A stretch of 64,000 bases of DNA, taken from assembly GCA_028823855.1 (NCBI GenBank), contig JAPPFL010000058.1, forward strand, positions 1-64,000, read 5' to 3'. The translations under genes and the position numbers were made by a program. Below, in pieces: positions 53,806 to 62,263 of the stretch. The notes beneath the pieces were generated by a model that saw only the letters and a program-made list of their open reading frames with translations, was not told the origin of the DNA and did not search any database. Source of the stretch: Albidovulum sp. GTDB lineage: Bacteria > Pseudomonadota > Alphaproteobacteria > Rhodobacterales > Rhodobacteraceae. The stretch's first letter is position 1. The number at the start of each line of letters is the position of its first letter.

Positions 53806-54861
53806 ATGAGGAAATTCAGGGTTGCCATCAGCGACGATTTTATGACGCCTGCCGAGCGGCTGGCGTTTCCGTCGGTGGATCTTTCGCCGCTGGACCGCGA
53901 TCCCCGAATAGACTGGTCGTTTGTTCCTGTCGAAAACGGCAAGGTGCCGGCGGAGTCCGTCGAGGGAGCGGACGCTTTGATCCTGCTTGCCGCTACGTTC
54001 GATGCGTCGAGCTTTCCGCGCGATGGCAGGCTTGCATTGATCGCCCGGTTCGGGGTCGGGTACGACAATGTCGATGTCGAAGCATGCGATGCGAACAACG
54101 TCGCGCTCGCAATCACTCCGAGCGGAGTCCGGCGGCCCGTGGCGGTCGCCATCATGACTTTCGTGCTCGCCCTGTCCGGCAATCTCCTAATCAAGGACCG
54201 TCTCGCCAGAGGCGGCCCGGATGGATGGAAAAGGCGCTCCGACCATATGGGGCGCGGGTTGGTTGGACTTACTCTCGGGTCGATCGGAGTCGGAAACATA
54301 GGGGCGGAGCTATTCCGCCTAGCGGGTCCATTCGGCATGAATTTCATTGCTCACGATCCATTTGCGAGCGAGGAGGCGGCCCGCGGCCTGGGCGTCGGAC
54401 TCGTCGAACTCGACGATCTGTTCCGGCGAGCCGATTTCCTGTGCGTCAATTGCCCGTTGACGGAAGAGACCGAAGGCCTCGTCGATGCGGCGAAGCTATC
54501 GCTCATGAAGCCGACGGCCTATTTGATCAATACGGCCCGGGGACCGATCGTCGATCAGCGGGCTCTGACGGAATGCCTTGCCGAGAAGCGAATCGCCGGA
54601 GCGGGTCTCGATGTCTTTAAAGACGAGCCGTCGAACGCCGACGACCCATTGTTTTCCTTCGAAAACGTAATTGCAACGCCGCATTCCCTTTGCTGGACGG
54701 ATCAGTGCTTCGCCGAGATCGGCGCAGCCGACATCAGAGCCGTCAAGTGCGTAATGGAGGGGCGGGTGCCGGAAGGCGTTGTCAATGAGTCCATTGTCGA
54801 CAATTCCGCGTGGATTGCCAAACTAAACGCATTCCGCAGCAGCTTCGGCAGCGAAAAGTAG
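53806..54861 (+). CDS. D-isomer-specific 2-hydroxyacid dehydrogenase
   Basis: The 351-residue oxidoreductase has the split catalytic/NAD domains of the family: GVGYDNVD, nucleotide motif GSIGVGNIG, catalytic Arg in INTARGPIVD, Glu in DVFKDEP and His in ATPHSLCW. It oxidises or reduces 2-hydroxy acids. The gene begins 3 bp after the aldolase stop, so it is likely part of the same pathway, for example reducing a keto acid or glyoxylate produced there. No regulator or further catabolic gene follows. Confidence 0.92.
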   Translation: MRKFRVAISDDFMTPAERLAFPSVDLSPLDRDPRIDWSFVPVENGKVPAESVEGADALILLAATFDASSFPRDGRLALIARFGVGYDNVDVEACDANNVALAITPSGVRRPVAVAIMTFVLALSGNLLIKDRLARGGPDGWKRRSDHMGRGLVGLTLGSIGVGNIGAELFRLAGPFGMNFIAHDPFASEEAARGLGVGLVELDDLFRRADFLCVNCPLTEETEGLVDAAKLSLMKPTAYLINTARGPIVDQRALTECLAEKRIAGAGLDVFKDEPSNADDPLFSFENVIATPHSLCWTDQCFAEIGAADIRAVKCVMEGRVPEGVVNESIVDNSAWIAKLNAFRSSFGSEK

Positions 54862-55231
54862 AGCGCGAACGCGGAACCCGGTAGGTTCTTCATGCGAGCT
54901 CGATTGGCTTGATACGGTGATTTGAGGCTGCGAGGCAGAAGCAGCCGGACTGCAGCCGGCCATGGCTATGTTCCAAGAATTAGCGCGACAAATAGAGGAA
55001 GACCGGCCAGCCGTTAACCCGCGCATCGCAGCGGATGCATTCTCGCCGGCCGGGCATTGAATGCGACGGTAGCCACGCCGAACAAGCGGTTTTCCGGAAA
55101 AAATCCGAATTTGACAGGCGTTGGCCAACGGTTTCCGCGACTTCCGGCAAAAAAGTCAATTGCTCCTGGAACTGCCGCTACAGATACGCGCCGCCCGACG
55201 TTCGCGGCCCGATTCAAAAACAGCGGTGAAT
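54862..55231. other. Gap between converging gene clusters
   Basis: About 370 bp that separate the plus-strand apionate locus from the minus-strand operon. No open frame is convincing and no clear bidirectional terminator hairpin with T-runs is visible. Confidence 0.4.
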
Positions 55232-55612
55232 TCATGAATGTTTGGCCTGGCTCGCCTCGCCGGAGGAGAATTCGCCGCTCGCTTCGCGCTTCGGCAGAGT
55301 GGCGATGCGCGGGTCGTCGATTTCGGTAGCGAACTCTTCTTCGTCATACCCTCCCGGCGCGCCCCATCCAGTAGCGTCCTCGCCAAAGAAATCGCGGTTT
55401 ATCGCAAGATATTCGGACCAGGTTTCCGGCAGTTTGGTCTCGCAGAAAATTGCGTCGACCGGGCATATGGATACGCAGATGCCGCAATTGACGCACTCGT
55501 CGGGCTGGATATACATCATCCGGCCGCCGACATATATGCAGTCCACCGGGCAAACCAGCAGGCAATCGCCATCCTTGACATCGACGCACGGTTCCGCGAT
55601 CACATAGGTCAT
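55232..55612 (-). CDS. 7Fe-type ferredoxin
   Basis: The 126-residue electron carrier has seven cluster-type Cys: C9, C17 and C21 (3Fe-4S-like side) and C40, C43, C46, C50 (4Fe-4S; CGICVSICP), in the spacing of FdxA ferredoxins. C25 adds an eighth. The usual Cys at position 12 is Val. The C-terminal half (from ~60) is acidic and not part of the cluster domain. It is the last gene of the seven-gene operon, 28 bp from the enoyl-CoA hydratase gene, and may take electrons from the FAD oxidoreductase encoded upstream. Confidence 0.9.
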   Translation of the reverse strand: MTYVIAEPCVDVKDGDCLLVCPVDCIYVGGRMMYIQPDECVNCGICVSICPVDAIFCETKLPETWSEYLAINRDFFGEDATGWGAPGGYDEEEFATEIDDPRIATLPKREASGEFSSGEASQAKHS

Positions 55613-55640
55613 AAAATGCCGTCTTTCCTGCCCCGCCGGG

Positions 55641-56417
55641 CTAGCGCCCTTTCCAGTTCGGCTTGCGTTTTTCGACGAAGGCCGCCACGCCTTCGATCCC
55701 GTCTTCGCTGTTCAGCGCCGCGATGAGAGGATCGGTACGCAGCCGAACCGCGTCTTTGGCCCTCAGGCCGGCCGAGTTCCGCACGCAGTGCTTTATTGCG
55801 CGAAGCGAAAGCGGCGCGCAAGAGAGAACTCCCTCAATCCACCGGTCCACGGCTCCGTCGAGTTCGCTCCTCGGCGCTACTTCGTTGACAACGCCCCACT
55901 TCGCCATCGCCTCGGCGCTTGCGCGAGATCCTGTAAGCATCATTCCAAGCGCGATATTTCGCGGAACTAGGCGCGGGAGCATCACCATTCCGCCATCCAG
56001 CGGAAGGCGTCCGACCCGAGCCTCGGGCAAGCCGAAGCTCGCTTCGTCGCAGGCGACGACGATGTCGGCGCCCAGAACCATTTCGAAACCGCCGCCAAGC
56101 GCAAAACCGTTCACTCGGGCGATCAAGGGAATGTCGAGGCTTTCGCGCAGCGCGATGCCGCCAAATCCGTTGGGCCTGCTTTCGGCCCAATAGGACAAGC
56201 CGTCGGAAGAATCGGAATCCTTCATGTCCGCACCCGCGCAGAATGCGCGTTCTCCGGCCCCGGTCATCAAGATGCAGCGGACATCGGTTCGGCGCTCTAG
56301 CTCGGACCAGATCTCGTTGAGGCTGCGCTCCGCTTCCGGATCAATGGCATTCATGCGCTCGGGGCGATCAATCGTAACGCGCGCCACATGGTCTTCGATA
56401 CTGCAGTCGATTGTCAT
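55641..56417 (-). CDS. Enoyl-CoA hydratase/isomerase family protein
   Basis: The 258-residue crotonase-fold enzyme has the oxyanion-hole segment (NGFALGGGFEMVLGAD) and the second signature FGLPEARVGRLPLDGGM. Members hydrate, isomerise or cleave CoA thioesters. It shares a 4-bp overlap with the CoA-transferase gene, so the CoA ester formed by that enzyme is probably its substrate. The exact reaction cannot be told. Confidence 0.9.
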   Translation of the reverse strand: MTIDCSIEDHVARVTIDRPERMNAIDPEAERSLNEIWSELERRTDVRCILMTGAGERAFCAGADMKDSDSSDGLSYWAESRPNGFGGIALRESLDIPLIARVNGFALGGGFEMVLGADIVVACDEASFGLPEARVGRLPLDGGMVMLPRLVPRNIALGMMLTGSRASAEAMAKWGVVNEVAPRSELDGAVDRWIEGVLSCAPLSLRAIKHCVRNSAGLRAKDAVRLRTDPLIAALNSEDGIEGVAAFVEKRKPNWKGR

Positions 56418-57589
56418 TCGGCCGCCTCGAAGAGCCCGAGTTCCCGGCCGATTTCTTGGGTATGCTCGCCGAGCCTGGGAGGCGCGAGCCTCGCGTCGAC
56501 GGGAGCCGCCGACATATCGATCGGCGAACCGACAAGCTTGACGGGGCCGCCCTCGGTCGGCGCAAGCTCCATTATCATCTTGTTGTGCTTCGTCTGCGGG
56601 TTGTCGAGAGCCTGTTCGAGATCAAGCACCGGCGCGCAAAGGATGTCCACGCCTTCAAGGCGCGAGATCCAATGCTCCGTCGTGCCTTCCGCGAATTTTT
56701 CCCTGAACAGCGATTGCAGTTCTTCCCGGCGCTCGCGCTGGGCGTCAAGATCGGCATATTCCCGTTTGGCCGACAGGTCTTCAACGCCGAGAGCCTTGCA
56801 GATCTCTCGCAACGGGTTTTCCTTGAACGCTCCGACCATGACGATTGCGCCGTCCTTCGTCGCGAATACTCCCGTCAGCGGCATGGCCGCCCAGTTCAGA
56901 TCCTTGTCGCGCATCAAGCGCATCGCCGCTTCCTGCATCTGCATCGCGAGCATCGAATTGAAGAGCGATACCGAAACCAGCTGTCCTTCGCCGGTTTTTT
57001 CCCGATGCAGCAGCGCCAGAAGAATGCCCTGGACCAAGTGCATGCCGGCGGAATAGTCCGCAAGGGCCGTCGGGTAGATGTTGAGCGGTATGGATTGGTC
57101 GGCGCGCCTGTCCATGACGCCCGTCAGCGCTTGCGCCAATATGTCCTGGCCGCCCTTGTGGGCATAGGGGCCTCCCAGCCCGAATCCCGTACCGACGGCG
57201 TATATGACTCTGCGGTTGAGCCTTTTGGCATCCTCGTAGCCGAATCCCAGCCGCTCCATGACTCCGGGGCGGAAATTGTTCACCACGACATCGGCGGACC
57301 GGACCAGCGCGGCTATCGCCTTTCGGCCCGAATCGGATTTGAGGTTGAACGTTGCGGATCGCTTGTTTCTGTTGAGGCTGCAAAATACCGGGTTGTTGAG
57401 TCCGTCCGGATCCTCGCCGATGCTCCATCTGGAGATGTCGCCTTGGCCCTGGCGCTCGATCTTAATAACGTCCGCGCCGTAGTCACCGAGCATCTGCGTG
57501 CAGCAGGGTCCGAGCATAACTTGCGTGAAATCTATTACGCGCACGCCCGAAAGCGGCAGGCTCGCGCTGTTTCCGCTGTCGGTATTCAT
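56414..57589 (-). CDS. CaiB/BaiF-type (family III) CoA-transferase
   Basis: The 391-residue enzyme has the family III pattern: VIDFTQVMLGPCCTQMLGDYGADVIKIE at the N-terminus, NRNKRSATFNLK, NFRPGVMERLG and the catalytic Asp in ALADYSAGMHLVQG. It moves CoA between carboxylic acids. It is directly adjacent to the FAD oxidoreductase and overlaps the hydratase gene, so it likely activates the acid imported by the ABC system. Confidence 0.93.
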   Translation of the reverse strand: MNTDSGNSASLPLSGVRVIDFTQVMLGPCCTQMLGDYGADVIKIERQGQGDISRWSIGEDPDGLNNPVFCSLNRNKRSATFNLKSDSGRKAIAALVRSADVVVNNFRPGVMERLGFGYEDAKRLNRRVIYAVGTGFGLGGPYAHKGGQDILAQALTGVMDRRADQSIPLNIYPTALADYSAGMHLVQGILLALLHREKTGEGQLVSVSLFNSMLAMQMQEAAMRLMRDKDLNWAAMPLTGVFATKDGAIVMVGAFKENPLREICKALGVEDLSAKREYADLDAQRERREELQSLFREKFAEGTTEHWISRLEGVDILCAPVLDLEQALDNPQTKHNKMIMELAPTEGGPVKLVGSPIDMSAAPVDARLAPPRLGEHTQEIGRELGLFEAAE

Positions 57590-58951
57590 TCAGACAGCCT
57601 CGCTGAATTGAGCGTTTTCGGCCGGCTCGTCGCCGGGGTCGGCGCCTTGCGCGCGCATCTGCTTCTGTATTGCCGCAACGTCCGCTCTGCGAACGGTAAC
57701 GCCGGCGGCCAGCGATTGCGCGGCGGCAATGCCGACCGCCTCGCCCATCGCCATGCATGGCGGGATTTCCCGGCTCGTCTTCTGCGCCTGGGGCGTCGCC
57801 GAGTAGTGGCGTCCCGCGACGAGAAGCTGTTCGACTTTCCGCGGCACCAGGGCGCGATAGGGCGTATAGTAGTCGCGCCCGCGACAAACGCTGTCGGGGA
57901 AGTGAACCCTCTTCATGACGTCGGACTTCTTGACTACGTATTCGCCTTTGAGAAGGCGTGTCTGCCGCACTCCGGTTTGCGGCGCGAAATCGACGATATA
58001 CGAATTCCTGAAGCCCGGCACGTTTTCCCTCGCGAACTCGAGCAAATTCTGGATGCGGCGCCGACCCTCGATTTCGGCTTTGACCAAATCGCCAACCGCC
58101 AGGCCGTCCAAGCCCGTCATATGGGGACAGTTCAACCAAACGACTCCGGGAAGCGGCGTTTTGAGCCACCAGAAATTCCAGCACCCGCCAATGATCGCCT
58201 TGGCCTCTGCTTCGAGCCGTTCGAATTGATCGGGCTCTCCGTACTGGAATCTTTCGGCCTCGTCGGTGTCAACTCCGCCGAACCTTGACACGGTCGTCAG
58301 AATGAACGCTCCCTTGACGTAGTCGACTCCGGCGGAAGCGGCGACATCCAAATCGCCCGTGGCGTCGATCACGACATCGCCGAGGAGAGCCTGCCGGCCT
58401 TCCTTGGTCTCTACCACGACGCCCTTCGCCGCGCCGTCCTCCACTATCGTTTCGGAAAACCAGGAATGCAGGCGCAAGTCGATGCCGGCTTCCACGACCA
58501 TGTCGAGAGAAGCTTGCTTGAACCCGTCGGGATCGAACGACACCGCGAAGATTATCGGATGCGGAAGCGAGTGGGTATGGAAGTCGAACACCCCCCAACG
58601 AGCCCATTTTCGCCACATTTGCTCCGTCTGTCGAATTTCCGGGTCGCGGTCCGCTTCCGGCGGATACACCGCGAGGTTTTTTCGCTCCATGCGCTCGACG
58701 ACTTCCATGGCGAGACCTCGGACCGAGATCTCGGTGTCGTTGTGCATGTCGTCGAGCACCAGAACCATGCCGCCCGACGCGAGGCCGCCTAGATAGGGGT
58801 AGCGCTCCGCGAGCGTAACGCTCGCGCCGTTGCGCGCCGCCGAGACGGCCGCCGAAATGCCGGCAGGACCGCCGCCGACGACGAGAACATCGCTCTTTCC
58901 CTTGACGGGAACGGCTCCGCGCCTGGTTGCGACCAATTCTTGAACGGACAT
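57590..58951 (-). CDS. FAD-dependent oxidoreductase
   Basis: The 453-residue protein has the FAD-binding Rossmann motif VVGGGPAGISAAVSAARNG (25-43) and YLGGLASGG, and the second FAD contacts (IDATGDLDVAASAG; CMAMGEAVGIAAAQ at the C-terminus). It belongs to the FAD_oxidored group (PF12831 type), whose members mostly lack a known substrate. Several Cys are spread along the sequence but no iron-sulfur motif is evident; the ferredoxin of the same operon may be its partner. It lies 23 bp from the permease gene. Confidence 0.9.
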   Translation of the reverse strand: MSVQELVATRRGAVPVKGKSDVLVVGGGPAGISAAVSAARNGASVTLAERYPYLGGLASGGMVLVLDDMHNDTEISVRGLAMEVVERMERKNLAVYPPEADRDPEIRQTEQMWRKWARWGVFDFHTHSLPHPIIFAVSFDPDGFKQASLDMVVEAGIDLRLHSWFSETIVEDGAAKGVVVETKEGRQALLGDVVIDATGDLDVAASAGVDYVKGAFILTTVSRFGGVDTDEAERFQYGEPDQFERLEAEAKAIIGGCWNFWWLKTPLPGVVWLNCPHMTGLDGLAVGDLVKAEIEGRRRIQNLLEFARENVPGFRNSYIVDFAPQTGVRQTRLLKGEYVVKKSDVMKRVHFPDSVCRGRDYYTPYRALVPRKVEQLLVAGRHYSATPQAQKTSREIPPCMAMGEAVGIAAAQSLAAGVTVRRADVAAIQKQMRAQGADPGDEPAENAQFSEAV

Positions 58952-58974
58952 AAGCGCCTCCCTCGATGGCTGGA

Positions 58975-59757
58975 CTACTGCGCCGCTGTCGGCCAGCGCA
59001 AGACAAGGCGTTCGACCAGCGACGTTATCGTGAAAAATGACACCGCCATCCCCGCGCCCAGGAATACAGTCGCATAAAGCAGCGGCGAGCGAAAGTTGTA
59101 GGTTGCTTCAATGATCAGCGAGCCAAGGCCGTAGTTCGATCCGATCCATTCGCCTACGATTGCGCCGATTACGCAAGTGGTGGACGCAATTTTTAGCGCC
59201 GCGAACAGATAGGGCAATGATGCCTGAAGCCGTACTTTGAACAGTATTTCCCTGTCGCTGGCCGAAAGAACGCGCATGAGTTCGCCCAGTTGCGGCGAAA
59301 TCGCGTTGAGCCCGCGCACCATGTTGACGAGCGTGGGAAAGAAGCAAATCAGCGCGGCGATCACGATCTTAGGCGCGTAGCCGTTTCCGAGCAGGAGCAC
59401 GAGAATCGGCGCGATCGCGAGTATGGGAATAGTATTGATGAAAACGGCGATCGGATAGAACGCGCGTTCGGCGATGCGAGAATGCACGAAAATCACCGCA
59501 AGCGCGATTGCGACGGAATTGCCAAGCGCGAAACCCGCGACGGCCTCGAAAAATGTCGGCCAGAAATTATTCCACAATATCGATCCGCGTTCGGCGAAAG
59601 TCGCCGCCACGTCGAGAGGCCCGGGCGCGATGAACTCGGGGATTTCGAGAAGCACGACCAGCAGATGCCATGCCAAAAGCAGCCCAGCGGCGGCGACAAA
59701 TGCCGGAAGCCTTTCCTTCCACCTTCGGGACAGGCTGGCCGATTTGCGAGAGTTCAT
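58975..59757 (-). CDS. ABC transporter permease (NitT/TauT type)
   Basis: The 260-residue permease has about six hydrophobic spans and the SsuC/TauC-like loop ELMRVLSASDREILFKVRLQ with PYLFAALKIAST. It overlaps the ATPase gene by 4 bp. The family imports sulfonates, nitrate, pyrimidine precursors or aromatic acids. The neighbouring CoA-transferase gene argues for a carboxylic acid. Confidence 0.92.
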   Translation of the reverse strand: MNSRKSASLSRRWKERLPAFVAAAGLLLAWHLLVVLLEIPEFIAPGPLDVAATFAERGSILWNNFWPTFFEAVAGFALGNSVAIALAVIFVHSRIAERAFYPIAVFINTIPILAIAPILVLLLGNGYAPKIVIAALICFFPTLVNMVRGLNAISPQLGELMRVLSASDREILFKVRLQASLPYLFAALKIASTTCVIGAIVGEWIGSNYGLGSLIIEATYNFRSPLLYATVFLGAGMAVSFFTITSLVERLVLRWPTAAQ

Positions 59758-60572
59758 GCAGCCTTCTCCAGCAATTGGCGAAGTCGTCCCGTAATCTCAA
59801 CGAATTCCACGCTGTCGCGGATCCCGAGCTTGCGGTCTTCGGGCAGGTCGATAGCGAAATAGTCCAGGACCCGGCCGGGGTGAGCGGACAAAACGAGCGT
59901 GCGCCGACCCAGAAATGCCGCTTCAGGGATCGAATGGGTCACGAATAGGATTGTCGTGCCCGTTTCGCGCCAGATCCGGAGCAGCTCCTGGTTGAGGTTG
60001 TCGCGCGTGATTTCGTCAAGCGCGCCGAACGGCTCGTCCATCAGGAGGATTTTCGGCCTGCAGACTAGCGCGCGGGCGATCGAGACTCTTTGACGCATTC
60101 CCCCGGACAGCTCGTGCGGAAGCGCGTTCTCCCGCCCCTCGAGACGGACAAGTCGCAGCAGATCCTTAGGCGCGGCCTCCTGTTCGAGCGCGCGCCCTTT
60201 GCCGACTTCGAGAGGCAGTCGAACATTCTCAAGCGCGGAACGCCAGGGAAGAAGCGTCGCGTCCTGGAATACGAACGCGAATTCCCGCGCAAGCCTGGCT
60301 TCTTCGGGCGGTTTTCCGAAAACCCGAACCGACCCCGTACTAGGCGCTACGAGATCGGCGACGAGTCGAAGGAGCGTAGATTTGCCGCACCCGGACGGGC
60401 CGATAATCGTAACGAAATCGCCGGACAGGAAATCGATGCTGACGTCGGACAGAGCGACTACGGCATCGTCGCCCTCGCCGAATTCGACGGTGGCGTCGCT
60501 AACCGCTATCGCGACATCGCCGGAGTCAGCGCGGGACGCTGTTTCGCGTCCCGCTTCATTGCCGTTCCGCAT
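59754..60572 (-). CDS. ABC transporter ATPase (NitT/TauT type)
   Basis: The ATPase has Walker A GPSGCGKST, the Q-loop FQDATLLPWRSALENV, signature LSGGMRQRVSIARAL and Walker B ILLMDEPFGALD, with the short C-terminus typical of the SsuB/TauB group. Two starts are possible: ATG at 60572 (272 residues, used here) or a TTG at 60590 that would overlap the binding-protein stop by 8 bp. Confidence 0.93.
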   Translation of the reverse strand: MRNGNEAGRETASRADSGDVAIAVSDATVEFGEGDDAVVALSDVSIDFLSGDFVTIIGPSGCGKSTLLRLVADLVAPSTGSVRVFGKPPEEARLAREFAFVFQDATLLPWRSALENVRLPLEVGKGRALEQEAAPKDLLRLVRLEGRENALPHELSGGMRQRVSIARALVCRPKILLMDEPFGALDEITRDNLNQELLRIWRETGTTILFVTHSIPEAAFLGRRTLVLSAHPGRVLDYFAIDLPEDRKLGIRDSVEFVEITGRLRQLLEKAA

Positions 60573-60582
60573 CAAGCGGGCA

Positions 60583-61641
60583 TCAACCAACCTTCATGCG
60601 GATATCCGCGATTGCGTCGAGTATGTCGAGCGTCATGACATCGTCGATTGTCGGCACATCGCCTTGGAACTGGTCGAGGTCCGCGTAGGTCTGAATTTGC
60701 GCTGCCCAGTTCTCCTTGTTCATCGCTCCCCATCCGTGCTCGGCGGTGGTATCGTTGAAACTGAATCCTAGCACCGGTCCGATGGCCTCGAGTTCGCTGT
60801 CCAGATCGAGATTCGGATACTCGGCCACGAGAAGGCCGGCGGCGTCTTCCGGATTTTCCTTGGCGTAGCCCCATCCCATTGCCGAACCGGTCAGGAAGCG
60901 AGCCAGTACGTCGGAATTGCTTTCGAGAACCTCGTCCGTCGTGTAAAAGACGTTCGCATACAGCTGGATTCCGGCATCCCACAGCATCATATCGACGCGA
61001 TCTTCGCCAAGGATTCTCAATGCATTGGTGTTGGTTAGCCAGCCCGTGACGGCATGCGCTTGACCCGTCATGAGCTGGTTCATGTCGCTGCCCATGTTCA
61101 CGACTTCTACCTGGTCTTCAGCAATGCCATTCTTGGCCAGCAGAGCCCGCAAAAGAATTACGGCGGTGGGCTGGGTCGCGATCGTCTTGCCAACCATGTC
61201 GGAAGGCTGGGAAATCGCGTTGGCCGCTAGCGAGAAATAGGTGAAGGGATGCTTTTGATAGCCTGCCGCGAAAGCCTTCACGGGAATGCCCGCCGAGCGC
61301 GCTAGCATGAGCGACGGACTAGACGAAAGCTGGCCCGCCTGCGCTCGCCCGGCCGCCACCGATGCGACTCCGTCGACGCCGGGTCCTCCCGGAGTGACTT
61401 CAAGTTCAATGCCGAGCTCGTCGTAATAGCCCAGGCGCTTGGCACAGACTTCGCCGCAAATGCCGTTGGACGCGAGCCAGCCGAGCTGCATGTTGATCTT
61501 TGCCGCGCCGTCGGCGGCGTTCGCAACCGTCAAGAAGCTCGACCCCGGCACGGCCGAAAGAATTGCCGATCCGGCTGCAGCGCCCAGTCCCTTAAGCGCC
61601 GTGCGGCGCGACACGCCCGCAGGCAAATTCGATGACACCAT
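60583..61641 (-). CDS. Tat-exported NMT1/THI5-like substrate-binding protein
   Basis: The 352-residue binding protein starts with a twin-arginine signal (SRRTALKGLG at about 11-20) and an Ala-rich hydrophobic stretch, ending near VANAAD. The mature part is the NMT1/THI5-like fold used by SsuA/TauA systems (MQLGWLASNG, LGYYDELGIELEVTPGG, VGKTIATQPTAV). It is the first gene of the operon, so its transcript leads the operon. The ligand is unknown; the following CoA-transferase and hydratase genes suggest an aromatic or branched organic acid. Confidence 0.9.
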   Translation of the reverse strand: MVSSNLPAGVSRRTALKGLGAAAGSAILSAVPGSSFLTVANAADGAAKINMQLGWLASNGICGEVCAKRLGYYDELGIELEVTPGGPGVDGVASVAAGRAQAGQLSSSPSLMLARSAGIPVKAFAAGYQKHPFTYFSLAANAISQPSDMVGKTIATQPTAVILLRALLAKNGIAEDQVEVVNMGSDMNQLMTGQAHAVTGWLTNTNALRILGEDRVDMMLWDAGIQLYANVFYTTDEVLESNSDVLARFLTGSAMGWGYAKENPEDAAGLLVAEYPNLDLDSELEAIGPVLGFSFNDTTAEHGWGAMNKENWAAQIQTYADLDQFQGDVPTIDDVMTLDILDAIADIRMKVG

Positions 61642-62263
61642 TGTATCCTCCTAGTTGTTTCGTTCGCCCCCGTTATCGAGCGGTTTAACTCGACAGGATC
61701 GAATCCGGTACCTTTCCGCAATTCTCGAAGCGGGGCCGCGCTAGATTCTTAGCGAATCGAATCAAACATGCAAGTTCAAAACCGGCAAGGCGGAAAGCTA
61801 AAGAATCGCCGGTCGGAGTTGGCCGGAGCGATTTTATTTGGCGGCGACCGAGCGCTTTAACCGCCCGCCCGCGCGTCGCGAACGGCGTTTCCGACAAACC
61901 CGATTTGCTAGTATCAGAAAATATTCTCGGCGAAAATTCCTTTAGGAACACGCGGTTCCGAGCGACACGCCGTTAAAATCAAGATCGGCCGACCGATCTC
62001 CAAGCGAATGCATGTCGATGCATTCGCAGATACTCGCGTTTTTCGAATCCGCATCGGCTTTACCGTTGCCTTTACGACGGCAAAATGATAAAGTCCGCGG
62101 AAATTTTTATGGAGTTGCCGAAGTTTTATGCTGACCCAGCCAAAGTGCCGACGCCGCGGGTTGCGCTGGAAAAAAATGCGCTGCCGACAGCGGCAGCCGG
62201 CATAAACGGGCAGTTCTTGTTACGCCGAAATGCCGTAGCAGCGTTAGTAAGGAGATTACCGGT
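61642..62263. other. Intergenic region between divergent genes
   Basis: About 620 bp that must hold promoters for the minus-strand operon and for the plus-strand DUF1302 gene. A 60-codon frame ending at 62267 overlaps the DUF1302 start but has no motif. A GGAG site precedes the 62264 ATG. Confidence 0.4.
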
